Below, in pieces: positions 41,928 to 50,180 of a stretch of DNA of 64,000 nucleotides. Source of the stretch: Alistipes sp. (GTDB taxonomy: Bacteria; Bacteroidota; Bacteroidia; Bacteroidales; Rikenellaceae); NCBI GenBank assembly GCA_017520545.1, contig JAFXFM010000018.1, positions 111,965-175,964 of the forward strand, in the 5' to 3' direction. The notes below the pieces were generated by a model. That model was given only the letters and a program-made list of their open reading frames with translations, had not been told where the DNA came from and did not search any database. The position numbers were made by a program, and so were the translations under genes. The stretch's first letter is position 1. Each line of letters begins with the position of its first letter.

Positions 41928-43184
41928 CTACTTAACCTCGACTGTACCCGTATAGTTAAATTTCACGTCGCTATTGTTGAAAAAGTCCAACGCCAAATGT
42001 TGCGTTGCCTCGTCGTAAGCCGAGATAATAGTACCCGAATAGCCATTCGCCTTGCTATAAACTGTGCCGTCGTACTCCACCGTAAAATCGGCACTCTGCG
42101 AGAAGCCGCGACCGCCATCGCCACTATTAAAGAACGCCTTTGGGGCATTCAGCACCACATTCTTGCCGCTCGATGTGGCAATCTCGACGCTCCACACCTC
42201 TGCGCCCTGTGTCAGCGTTGCCGAGAGTACGGTGTAGTCGGTACCTTTGTAGGTAAAGAAGTTTGTAGGCTTCTCGGGTGCATAATCTACCGAGATGCAC
42301 TCGTCCTCGAACGATGCAGTATATGTTACGCCCTGTATCGTGATATTGATATCTGCCTTGTAGGTTGCCGCCGCTGTTTTCAAGATTGTAAACTCGCCCG
42401 TAGCACCACGCAGAAAGCCCGCCATAATCTCGGTGCTTTTCATATCCGAAACATTGTCAATTACGCCAAACTCGAAACTCGATGTTCCGCCCAGCTCCGC
42501 CAACGAGTGCGTCTTGCCATCGAGGAGCAAATTCGAGACACCTATATACATATACCACGACACATCTTCCAACTCGCCGTAATACTCCGCACCGGCAGGA
42601 GTGAAGTAGAGCGTTGTCGAGTAGTCGCCTTCGTCGTAGAATGCCGCGCGGAGAGGCTTATACTCGTCGCCACGCGATATGATATTGTTGTTCAACGAGA
42701 GTTCGTTCGCCGCCGAGGCGTGGACCTTCAACACCGTGCCGCTTTTGAGCGTTATATCTGCCTTAACCACAGCAACACCATTCTCGTAGGAGAGCGTCGC
42801 TGTACCCGCCGAAATAGCCTTATTGTCCGACGGAGTTACGTTATCGAGTTTTGCACCCGAGAGCGTAGAGGTAACGGTGTAGAGTTTCGATTCGGTTTTC
42901 AGGTCGAACGTCTTGCCCACCAAGAGCGGACTTACCGCCACGAACACATACTCATCGCTTTCGAAAATCTCGGCTGCCGTAGTGAGATTTGCCGTAGGAG
43001 TGGCTACAATGTAGATATTTTCGCCCAACATATCCACCGCCACGCTCTGCAACTGTGCCTTATTCTCATTGATAGAATAGCTATTCAGAGGCAAGCCTGT
43101 TTCGTTGTTATCGACACTATTGTCGGGCTCGCACGCCACCAAGAGCGTAGCCGCCGACAGGAGAAAACAGAGAAATTTTTTCAT
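41928..43184 (-). CDS. Lipoprotein with three internal beta repeats
   Basis: This 418-residue lipoprotein has lipobox LLVAC (Cys near residue 18). The mature part looks like three related domains of about 115-130 residues, with YVFVAVSPLLVGKTFDL near 80 and WYMYIGVSNLLLDGKTHSL near 205 as the clearest pair, and a more divergent third unit toward the C-terminus. No enzyme motif was seen. The genes at 43189 and 41464 are adjacent, with 4- and 2-bp gaps. A cell-surface role is inferred from the signal and lipobox. Confidence 0.72.
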   Translation of the reverse strand: MKKFLCFLLSAATLLVACEPDNSVDNNETGLPLNSYSINENKAQLQSVAVDMLGENIYIVATPTANLTTAAEIFESDEYVFVAVSPLLVGKTFDLKTESKLYTVTSTLSGAKLDNVTPSDNKAISAGTATLSYENGVAVVKADITLKSGTVLKVHASAANELSLNNNIISRGDEYKPLRAAFYDEGDYSTTLYFTPAGAEYYGELEDVSWYMYIGVSNLLLDGKTHSLAELGGTSSFEFGVIDNVSDMKSTEIMAGFLRGATGEFTILKTAAATYKADINITIQGVTYTASFEDECISVDYAPEKPTNFFTYKGTDYTVLSATLTQGAEVWSVEIATSSGKNVVLNAPKAFFNSGDGGRGFSQSADFTVEYDGTVYSKANGYSGTIISAYDEATQHLALDFFNNSDVKFNYTGTVEVK

Positions 43185-43188
43185 ATCT

Positions 43189-44358
43189 TTATCTTATTAT
43201 ATTTTCGTTTGAGATAGCAACATCTGCCTCGACCGAGAAACTTGGCAGGGAGCAATCCTTCAAGTTGCAGACGAAGCGGTGCGAGCCATCGCTGCCACGC
43301 TCTACGGTTACAGTACCGCTGTCGATACGGGCATAACTATTTCCCCACGCACTATCAACATAGTTCACGTACCACGTACCCGACCAATATGGCACAGTAA
43401 AGCGGTCTGGCAAACCCGACACAGCGTGATATGGAATGATATCACTCTTGTCGAACGAGGTGTCGGCATTGCGAGTAAGCATAGGATATGTGCCCGCAGG
43501 TACACCGTCGGCAACATCGGTATCCCACGGCACCAGCAACTCCAAACGTAGCACATCGCCACTACCAACTGGCTTGCCCCACTCAAATGAAATTGTATCT
43601 TCAACAAGGAAAATCAGAAAATCGCGATAACTCTCGTTACCAAGATAGAAGCAGTCCCCCCTATCCTGAATCGACGCCTTTGTGAGATGTGTAAGTTGCA
43701 AATCGGTTGTCAGCAACGAGTTTGGAACAATCGGCTCGACAGATGACTTCGGCTCGACCTTGCCGGTCCACTCGAAGTTGCGCTTGCGACACTGCTTACC
43801 CACAAGTGTGCCCTTAATGGTAAGCGTACCATCGGTATTCTCCACAATCGCTACCCTACCATCGTCGATAAGGTCGATATCCATCTCCGTCGAACCCTCC
43901 GCCAACGATGCGTAGAAGGTTGCATCCGGGCGCTCGTGGCGACCATCGGGCAGTTCAATAGAACTCATATAACCGAAAACGAAGGTGTTTGGCGAGAAAT
44001 CGCCCGAATTGCTCTGCGAGCGATATTCGCCCACTAAATTGTCGAACTTCGGAGTCTGCTCGCTCTCGTACGGGACATTCAACAACAACTGCATCACCTC
44101 GCCCGGACCGACAAGGTTGCCCATTGCATCCATATCCATATCGGTATAGAACTTCACCACCCAACCGTCCGAGGTAGCTTCACCAATATCATCACCATTA
44201 TAGATGATCTCAGCATTGGTAAAAAATGTTGTTGTAGCCTCTTTTTCGGCAAACTCGTTGTTATCGCCACTATTGTCCGGCACAGTACATCCTGCCACTA
44301 CAAGCGATAGAATAAAAGCGCATATATACGCTACTATATTTAATTTACGACGCTCCAT
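43189..44358 (-). CDS. Lipoprotein of unknown function, 389 aa
   Basis: The signal peptide AYICAFILSLVVAGC gives a lipobox Cys near residue 23, followed by an acidic stretch (NSGDNNEFAEKE). The body consists of beta-rich segments, some in pairs (EVMQLLLNVPYESEQ near 85 and VLRLELLVPWDTDV near 280), suggesting two related domains. No known family is recognised. The start at 44358 was chosen since a TACTTTTG box lies 6 bp upstream, implying a leaderless mRNA. It is the first gene of the three-lipoprotein operon. Confidence 0.72.
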   Translation of the reverse strand: MERRKLNIVAYICAFILSLVVAGCTVPDNSGDNNEFAEKEATTTFFTNAEIIYNGDDIGEATSDGWVVKFYTDMDMDAMGNLVGPGEVMQLLLNVPYESEQTPKFDNLVGEYRSQSNSGDFSPNTFVFGYMSSIELPDGRHERPDATFYASLAEGSTEMDIDLIDDGRVAIVENTDGTLTIKGTLVGKQCRKRNFEWTGKVEPKSSVEPIVPNSLLTTDLQLTHLTKASIQDRGDCFYLGNESYRDFLIFLVEDTISFEWGKPVGSGDVLRLELLVPWDTDVADGVPAGTYPMLTRNADTSFDKSDIIPYHAVSGLPDRFTVPYWSGTWYVNYVDSAWGNSYARIDSGTVTVERGSDGSHRFVCNLKDCSLPSFSVEADVAISNENIIR

Positions 44359-44364
44359 TATGAC

Positions 44365-44372
44365 ACAAAAGT
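44365..44372 (-). promoter_or_regulatory. -7 box for the lipoprotein operon, implying a leaderless mRNA
   Basis: The minus strand reads TACTTTTG six bases before the ATG at 44358, with TTG 21 bp upstream. The spacing is identical to that at surE. Confidence 0.5.
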
Positions 44373-44395
44373 ACAAAATAATTGATATATATGCA

Positions 44396-44434
44396 AAAAA
44401 TAAACATCGAAGACAACGCTTCGATGTTTATTTT
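44396..44434 (-). terminator. Terminator of gadB
   Basis: AAAATAAACATCGAAG pairs with CTTCGATGTTTATTTT around ACAACG. It lies 17 bp past the gadB stop and just before the lipoprotein promoter. Confidence 0.85.
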
Positions 44435-44450
44435 CTTTCGAAAAGAGATT

Positions 44451-45857
44451 CTAATGGGTGAATACCTTGCCGAGTTGTTTCTCGCGCTTCTCGTAAGCGA
44501 GGCGCGATGTGGTAGGATATTTCAACTTGTCGAAATCTGCCACAGCATTGGCAATATCGGTCAAAAGCATATCCGCCATATCGCGTGTAAAGCCCTGACG
44601 TACAACTACTCGCATAACCAACATATCCTCGATATTCTTCGGCATTGTGTATGCAGGTACCATCCAGCCGCTCTGCTGCAACACCGCTTGCAGGTCGTAG
44701 AGAGTCCACTTTGCCTTCTTGTCGTACTCGGGGTCCATATACCAGATGAAGAGCGGATTATCCAACTTCTCCACGTAGTTTTTGAAACACTTCATCTTGC
44801 CAATCTTCTCGTGGCAGTAGCAGGCTATATCCATCGACTCCTGCTGAATACAGCGATAGCCCTCGAAGCCGTAGCGGATAAAGTTGTAGTACTGTCCCAA
44901 TATCTGCGCCGCAGGGCGAGAGAAGTTCAAGCCAACCTGCGTGATGTTTGCGCCCAAGTAATTGACGCTAAACGCCATTTCATCGGGCAGACACTTCTTG
45001 TCGCGCCAAACAACCCAGCCCAAGCCCGGATATACGAGTCCATATTTGTGGCCCGAGGTGGAGATTGAGTAGACCCACTTCAAACGGAAATCCCATTTAA
45101 AGTCGGGCTTCAAGAAGGGCAAGATAAAGCCGCCCGAAGCTGCATCGACGTGGATAGCAACCTCGAAGCCTGTCTTTTTGTTGAAGGCATCGAGTGCCTT
45201 ATCGAGAGCCTCGATATCATCATTCAGACCTGTCCAAGTTACACCCGCAATAGGCACTACGCAGATTGTATTCTCGTCGCAGAGTGCCACCGCAGCCTTT
45301 GCATCGAGCGACGGGTGCTCCAACGACAGCGGCACCTCGCGCATCTCTACGCCCCAGAGTTGGGCAAACTTCTCCCATACAACCTGATATGCCGAACTCA
45401 ACACTATATTCGGCTTCTCGCACGATTTGTTCTCCTTCTTACGGCGAGCCTTCCAACGCAGAAGTGCCGCCACACCGCCGAGCATACACGCCTCCGACGA
45501 GCCGATGCCGAGAGCACCAGCCTTCCACTCCGCCTTTTCTGGGGTGTTCCATAGGTTGGCAATGATGTTGATGCAGCGACCGCACATCACCGCCACGCGA
45601 GGGTACTCGGTTTCGTCGATGTAATTGACACTTATCGCCTCGTTCATCAACTTTGTGGCGTATTCGTCCATATAGGTCGTAACGAAAGTTGCGAGGTTAA
45701 GACGCGGTTGTGTCTGCGGATACGTTTCGTCCTTAACCATCTTGTACGCCACATCGGGGGCAGTAGGCGATTGAGGAATAAACTCTGTTGGCGCAGCCGT
45801 AAGGCGAGCGTCGTTTTTTGCTTTGCTTTTGGTTGTTGTAGCCTTAGTTGTTTTCAT
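44451..45857 (-). CDS. gadB: Glutamate decarboxylase
   Basis: This 468-residue PLP enzyme converts glutamate to GABA, consuming a proton. The PLP lysine is in SISTSGHKYGLVYPGLGW near 275, after IHVDAASGGFILPF near 243. GIGSSEACMLGGVAALLRW near 120 and the C-terminal region resemble bacterial GadB. It opens with a Lys/Thr-rich extension (KTTKATTTKSKAKND) ahead of the usual start. No GadC antiporter or glutaminase is in the window, so export of GABA must depend on genes elsewhere. The start at 45857 gives MKTTKA; MVTMKTT, nine bases upstream, is possible. Confidence 0.95.
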   Translation of the reverse strand: MKTTKATTTKSKAKNDARLTAAPTEFIPQSPTAPDVAYKMVKDETYPQTQPRLNLATFVTTYMDEYATKLMNEAISVNYIDETEYPRVAVMCGRCINIIANLWNTPEKAEWKAGALGIGSSEACMLGGVAALLRWKARRKKENKSCEKPNIVLSSAYQVVWEKFAQLWGVEMREVPLSLEHPSLDAKAAVALCDENTICVVPIAGVTWTGLNDDIEALDKALDAFNKKTGFEVAIHVDAASGGFILPFLKPDFKWDFRLKWVYSISTSGHKYGLVYPGLGWVVWRDKKCLPDEMAFSVNYLGANITQVGLNFSRPAAQILGQYYNFIRYGFEGYRCIQQESMDIACYCHEKIGKMKCFKNYVEKLDNPLFIWYMDPEYDKKAKWTLYDLQAVLQQSGWMVPAYTMPKNIEDMLVMRVVVRQGFTRDMADMLLTDIANAVADFDKLKYPTTSRLAYEKREKQLGKVFTH

Positions 45858-45913
45858 AGTTACCAAATTTTAAGGTTTATGCATCAACCAAATGCTTCCA
45901 CAAACCATACCAC

Positions 45914-45949
45914 AAAAAGCGATAGCGACCGTTGTTGGTCGCTATCGTT
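45914..45949 (-). terminator. Terminator-like hairpin upstream of gadB
   Basis: On the minus strand ACGATAGCGACC pairs with GGTCGCTATCG and is followed by CTTTTTG. It would end transcripts coming from the META-domain gene and repeats PIR-7/8. Confidence 0.75.
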
Positions 45950-45968
45950 GGCTATTAACCCTTATTTT

Positions 45969-46080
45969 AGTGAGGAGTGAGCAAATTTTGTGCGAGGCTA
46001 GGCGACAAAAGCGCAGCATACTCAAACGTATGTGAGCATTTCGCTATACGACGACTCGTATGAAATATGCCAATCAGAAC
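45969..46080 (+). repeat. Palindromic repeat PIR-7 (lacking the outer AAAATCG arm)
   Basis: This copy has the inner stems, the cap CATAC-tcaaa-CGTATG and the right CCAATCAGAAC, but no AAAATCG/CGATTTT outer arms. It is immediately followed by PIR-8, giving a tandem pair. Confidence 0.8.
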
Positions 46081-46092
46081 TCTGCCTACACT

Positions 46093-46219
46093 AAAAATCG
46101 CTTATGGTTGAGCAGATTTTGTGCGAGGCTAGGCGACAAAAGCGCAGCATAGTAAACCTATGTGAGCATTTTGGCGACCGACGCATTCGTGCAAAATATG
46201 CCAATCAGAACGATTTTTT
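46093..46219 (+). repeat. Palindromic repeat PIR-8
   Basis: The arms AAAAATCG and CGATTTTTT pair, and GGTTG pairs with CAATC. The cap is CATAG-taaac-CTATG with constant GCGCAG and GTGAGC. The right arm overlaps the TAA stop of the META lipoprotein. It is a good reference copy. Confidence 0.9.
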
Positions 46220-46631
46220 ACTGTGCTTTGAATACCGCTATAATCTCCCCATTCTTCATCAACATCAACATATCGTAGTCGATATCGTAGTGAGTGGTTT
46301 GAGAGAGAATTTGAATCAGTTTCATCTCCAACTGCTCATTCTCGGGGCAGAGCATCTTGGTTGAGCCAAGGTGCGAGAAGCGCAAAGCGAGTTTCTCGCC
46401 GGTAGCGTACTGTCCGAGAAGGCTGTTGCAAGCACCACGACCGCCCAAGTTGTTCTCGGTGAGAATAATGTTAAAACTATCGGCAGGGAGAGTTAGGCTC
46501 TCGCCACCAACCTTTACAAGATGCCACGTTGTACCCTCCAACGGTTTAGCCTCCTTAACGCGGGTACGACACTGCGAACAACAACCGACAGCCATAGCTG
46601 CCACAACCAACATTACTAATAATTTCTTCAT
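46218..46631 (-). CDS. META-domain lipoprotein
   Basis: This 137-residue lipoprotein has lipobox AVGC near residue 17. A META domain follows, recognised by LEGTTWHLVKVGGE near 32, GRGACNSLLGQYA near 65 and STKMLCPENEQLEMKLIQIL near 90. META domains occur in HslJ-type heat-shock and adhesion-linked proteins of unknown mechanism. It sits beside recR but has its own 3' structure, PIR-8. Confidence 0.88.
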   Translation of the reverse strand: MKKLLVMLVVAAMAVGCCSQCRTRVKEAKPLEGTTWHLVKVGGESLTLPADSFNIILTENNLGGRGACNSLLGQYATGEKLALRFSHLGSTKMLCPENEQLEMKLIQILSQTTHYDIDYDMLMLMKNGEIIAVFKAQ

Positions 46632-46646
46632 AACTCTATAAATTTT

Positions 46647-47249
46647 TTATTGTTTTGAAACTTCTCTACGATTCATCAATGCCTGCGTAATGGTCAATTC
46701 ATCGACATACTCCAACTCGTCGCCAAAGCCGATACCTCGGGCTATGGTAGTAACCTTCACGTGAGGGAAGCGTTTTAGGCAGTTCATCAGATAGAACATC
46801 GTCGTTTCGCCCTCGACCGATGCAGAAATGGCGATAATAACCTCCTTGACCTCGCCCATAGCGATACGGTCGAGAAGCAGGTCGATACGCAAGTCGGAGG
46901 GAGCAATGCCCTGCATCGGCGATATCACACCTCCCAATACGCTATAAACGCCTCGATATTGGTGAGTCTTTTCGATAGACAAGAGGTCGGAAACCTGCTC
47001 TACCACGCATACCGTGCTTCTGTCGCGCGAGGGGTCGGCGCACACGTCGCAAATCTCCGTATCGGAGAGATTATTGCACTTGGCGCAGCGACAAATTTTC
47101 GTGCGGAAGTCGATCATACTCTCCCCCATCGACACCACATCCTCCTCCTGCATTCGCAGAATGTGCATCGCCAAGCGCAGGGCTGTTCTACGACCTATAC
47201 CCGGCAAGCGAGAGAGTTCTCCAACGACATTATCCAGCAATTTCGACAT
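46647..47249 (-). CDS. recR: Recombination protein RecR
   Basis: This 200-residue RecR has the helix-hairpin-helix LSRLPGIGRRTALRLAMHIL at the N-terminus. The zinc finger CRCAKCNNLSDTEICDVC follows near 53, and the Toprim domain from 80 includes CVVEQVSDLLSIE, ISASVEGETTMFYL and TTIARGIGFGDELEY. With RecF and RecO it loads RecA at gaps. It follows batE at a 4-bp distance, so it may be expressed with the bat genes. The META-domain gene follows. Confidence 0.96.
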   Translation of the reverse strand: MSKLLDNVVGELSRLPGIGRRTALRLAMHILRMQEEDVVSMGESMIDFRTKICRCAKCNNLSDTEICDVCADPSRDRSTVCVVEQVSDLLSIEKTHQYRGVYSVLGGVISPMQGIAPSDLRIDLLLDRIAMGEVKEVIIAISASVEGETTMFYLMNCLKRFPHVKVTTIARGIGFGDELEYVDELTITQALMNRREVSKQ

Positions 47250-47253
47250 ACAA

Positions 47254-48018
47254 CTATATCTCCTCTATGTTTTTGCGTTCAATCCACCCCTTCTTACCAT
47301 CGATAAGGGTAACTTCGCACCAACTATCCACCTCCGCTACTATTCGCACCTTCGTGCCCTCGTGCAGAAGGAAAAGGTCTGTTGCCGAGCCATCAGGCGA
47401 ACTCTTTACAGAGATTGCCGATGCCATAATGATAGCCTCGTCGTGTTGCAACATATCGTTGCGCGAAGATATTGCGAAGGAGGTTGTAATAACCAGCACA
47501 ACAAAGGTGCACAAAGCCCCAAAGAAACCCACCTTGCGCACTCCTATACGCGAAGCGAGCAGGAACACCAAAGCGAAAACGAGCAACAGAGCAATCGAGA
47601 GGAGCGACAACACACTCCAAGTCGTGCAGCTCATTGAGTTACGCACGGCACGTGCCCACACGCTGAGGAAAAATTCGGGAATCTCGGCGACCTTATCTTT
47701 GGTTCGCGCCTCGGCAAATGCAAGGTTGTGTATCACATCCGGCTGCGACTGGTCGAGTCGCAACGCCTTATTGTAGTAGAGTATCGCCTTGCCCAAGCTA
47801 TCCGCCTTGAAATAGGCGTTAGCCAAGTTGTAGTATAGTTCCAGCGAATACTCTCCTCCATCGACGATTGTTTTATACTCCTCTATAGCCTTATTATAAT
47901 CACCCGTAGCATAGGCTCTATTTCCTGCCTCCCAATGCTCCAACGACGTAGCATCGGCAGCCTTCACCACCACCGACGCGAGGAGTAAAACGGTATATAT
48001 TATAAATGTTCTCATCAC
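47254..48018 (-). CDS. BatE-like TPR protein with SH3 domain
   Basis: This 254-residue protein has a signal peptide, then TPR repeats near residues 25-100 (HWEAGNRAYATGDYNKAIEE and LYYNLANAYFKADSLGKAIL). Two transmembrane helices follow (VLSLLSIALLLVFALVFLL and FFGALCTFVVLVITTSFAI). A bacterial SH3-like domain from about 190 ends in WCEVTLIDGKKGWIE. This layout is that of BatE in Bacteroidetes aerotolerance operons. It overlaps batD by 4 bp. The other bat genes (A, B, C) are not in the window. Confidence 0.88.
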   Translation of the reverse strand: MMRTFIIYTVLLLASVVVKAADATSLEHWEAGNRAYATGDYNKAIEEYKTIVDGGEYSLELYYNLANAYFKADSLGKAILYYNKALRLDQSQPDVIHNLAFAEARTKDKVAEIPEFFLSVWARAVRNSMSCTTWSVLSLLSIALLLVFALVFLLASRIGVRKVGFFGALCTFVVLVITTSFAISSRNDMLQHDEAIIMASAISVKSSPDGSATDLFLLHEGTKVRIVAEVDSWCEVTLIDGKKGWIERKNIEEI

Positions 48019-49859
48019 TTCGCTATTTTTTCGATTTTAGATATAGCCTCAACGCCCTCCTTGTAGATATTCTCCATATCGAGAGTCTCGATAGGCGAGT
48101 ATTGTGCCTCCTCGCACCTCGCAATTACGGCAATAACCGCCTCGGCTTCAGCAGAGGCTCCACGATGGCTCAACTCCTCGCGCACCATCTCACGTGTGAG
48201 GTCGGCAACAGGGATATTGAAACGATCACTCAAATAGCCCCACAATGCGCGAAGCATCTCCTTGTAGAATGCTCGGCGATCCTCCTCGCGCATATATCTC
48301 TCGGCTATACGGAAGCGCTTTACCGCAACTCGGTTTGCCCGCTTTCCCTTGACAAGTACGATATTGCTGTTATCGCGGATATATTTACGGATAAGAAGGT
48401 ATCCCGATATGGCAAGCAGTAACATCACGGCAACCAATGCCCAATAGAGAGGCGACAATACCAACGGAGCCACCACCGAGCGCAATGCCGGATCGTCAAG
48501 TTTTATAAAGCGAATGTCGTTGCCAAGTTGCTGCACATCTTCGCGACCAACACCTATGGAGAGTTTCGACGAGGACGATGCACTCTTGTCGGGTGTAACC
48601 TTTATGTGCCAAGATGGCGTTGTGAGAGTTACATATTGCCTCTTCGAGATGTCGAAATAGGTAAATTCGATAGGCTCAACATCGTAATCACCCTCGGCAC
48701 GAACGATAAACGGATAATCGAAACGACGATAGCCCGAACTACCCGATGCCTTGTTCTGCATCTTCTCCTCGCTCTTTACGTCGTACAATTCAAACGATGT
48801 AGGCAACGAGAGTTTTGGTGCCGATATAAAGTTCATATTTCCACTACCCGATATTGTAAGGCGTAGTGTTACCGCCGAGTTGGCAGCCACCTCCGAGGCG
48901 GAGAGCTCTTGCGATAGTGTGTATTGTCCCACAGCACCCGTAAACGATGCCGGTGCTCCCGCAGGGAATGGTTTTATCTGCACATTTACAACAGGCGATT
49001 TCAACACACGACGTATGGTGTAGGCTTGATGGCTGACTCCGAAAAATGGGTCGAAAGAGTCCTCTGTTGCCACCATAACCTGCGCCAAAACTGTCATCTC
49101 GGCGGAGCCTATGGTAAGTGTTCCGTCCTGCTGCGGATAGAGCAGATACTCGGCGATGTTGTAGGACTGATAAACCTTGCCATTAAGCGTTTCGCGGTAT
49201 GGTCCCGCAGGAACTTCTATCTGCTGTGTCCAAAAACCATTGAAGGTAGGCACCTTTGACGACTCTATACCCGCAATATCGACGCGACTATACAACTTCA
49301 ACCTCGCACGAATAGGTTCGCCCTTGTATACGGAACGAGATGAGAGGTCAAGACGCAAGAGTAGGTCGCCCTGCTCAATACGACTATCTGCACGCTTCTT
49401 GGCAGACTCCTTCTTCGTTGCAGAGGAGGAGGAAGAGGAAGATGATGCGGATTGTCCCTCTCCACGCACCTCGATAGCGGTAGGTTTTGTCGAACACCTC
49501 TTGCCGTCGGCAACTATCGACGCCGCACCAATAGTAAACACGCCCGATTTTGTCGCTTCGAGGAGGTAGGTTATTCGATAACTCACCGACGAACTCTTCT
49601 GACCATTTACCCACTGCACGGACGAGCCTTGCGATACGGTAGGACCCGCCAAGACATTGAAATTCTCAAACGAAGGCGCGATAAAGGAGTTCTTGTCGTC
49701 AGGCTTGGCGTTGAGATTGAACGCCACACGAAATGTTTCGCCTTGCGACACAAACATCGGAGCCTCGGTCTTAAATGTAACCGCGCCCGCTCCCCACGCC
49801 ACTACGACGGTGCAGAGAAGAAGTGTTATAGTGATTACTTTACGAAAAAGTGATTTCAT
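48015..49859 (-). CDS. BatD family protein
   Basis: This 614-residue protein has a signal peptide (VITITLLLCTVVVAWGAGAV). Tandem beta domains typical of BatD follow, including FVSQGETFRVAFNLNAKPDD near 37 and LRLDLSSRSVYKGEPIRARL near 170. One transmembrane helix lies near 465 (VLSPLYWALVAVMLLLAISG). A serine run (SASSSSSSSSATKK) lies near 138 in a linker. The Bat system was linked to oxygen tolerance in Bacteroides, with mechanism unclear. It overlaps batE. Confidence 0.88.
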   Translation of the reverse strand: MKSLFRKVITITLLLCTVVVAWGAGAVTFKTEAPMFVSQGETFRVAFNLNAKPDDKNSFIAPSFENFNVLAGPTVSQGSSVQWVNGQKSSSVSYRITYLLEATKSGVFTIGAASIVADGKRCSTKPTAIEVRGEGQSASSSSSSSSATKKESAKKRADSRIEQGDLLLRLDLSSRSVYKGEPIRARLKLYSRVDIAGIESSKVPTFNGFWTQQIEVPAGPYRETLNGKVYQSYNIAEYLLYPQQDGTLTIGSAEMTVLAQVMVATEDSFDPFFGVSHQAYTIRRVLKSPVVNVQIKPFPAGAPASFTGAVGQYTLSQELSASEVAANSAVTLRLTISGSGNMNFISAPKLSLPTSFELYDVKSEEKMQNKASGSSGYRRFDYPFIVRAEGDYDVEPIEFTYFDISKRQYVTLTTPSWHIKVTPDKSASSSSKLSIGVGREDVQQLGNDIRFIKLDDPALRSVVAPLVLSPLYWALVAVMLLLAISGYLLIRKYIRDNSNIVLVKGKRANRVAVKRFRIAERYMREEDRRAFYKEMLRALWGYLSDRFNIPVADLTREMVREELSHRGASAEAEAVIAVIARCEEAQYSPIETLDMENIYKEGVEAISKIEKIAK

Positions 49860-49904
49860 ATGTTAAAAACGCAAATTTCTATCTTTTATTGCCAGAGTAG
49901 GTGG

Positions 49905-50035
49905 TAGTCAGCCACCTGCTCCGAAACGGAACCGACGCACGAAGCAAGAGCAGAGCGCAAACTTGTTTGCACTATGCCGAGCCGCGAGGAGGAAAAGCCC
50001 ACAAAGTGGGGTTAAAACGGAAAACTTTTTTTCTT
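49905..50035 (+). repeat. GGAAAACGG-flanked hairpin unit, copy 2 (family C)
   Basis: Starts CCGAAACGGAACCGACG and contains AGCAGAGC, a hairpin GCAAACTTGTTTGC, GAGGAGGAAAAG, CCCAC-aaa-GTGGG and GTTAAAACGGAAAAC. In copies 1 and 3 the second hairpin is CTGC/GCAG or CCTGC/GCAGG, so pairing is kept while sequence changes. Confidence 0.7.
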
Positions 50036-50052
50036 TTCCCTTCCCCACAACC

Positions 50053-50180
50053 AAAAAATTGGAGATGATTGAACTATTTTTTTTGCCAAATACGGGAGCG
50101 AAAGCGCAGCATACTTGAGCGTATGTGAGCATTTCGCTCTCCGTTAGTTGGTGAAAAAAGAGTCAATCAGAACAATTTTT
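50053..50180 (+). repeat. Palindromic repeat PIR-9
   Basis: The arms AAAAAATTG and CAATTTTT pair, and GATGATTG pairs with CAATCA. The inner stem GGAGCGAAAGC pairs with GCATTTCGCTCTCC; the cap is CATAC-ttgagc-GTATG. The right arm overlaps the TAA stop of the fumarase gene. The short inner stem TTTTTGCCAAATAC differs most from other copies. Confidence 0.88.

Noticed and set aside
41997-43217. 406-codon open frame opposite the lipoprotein gene
   Set aside because: The minus-strand frame has a signal peptide, lipobox and operon context. The + frame has none of these and is Arg/Cys-rich.
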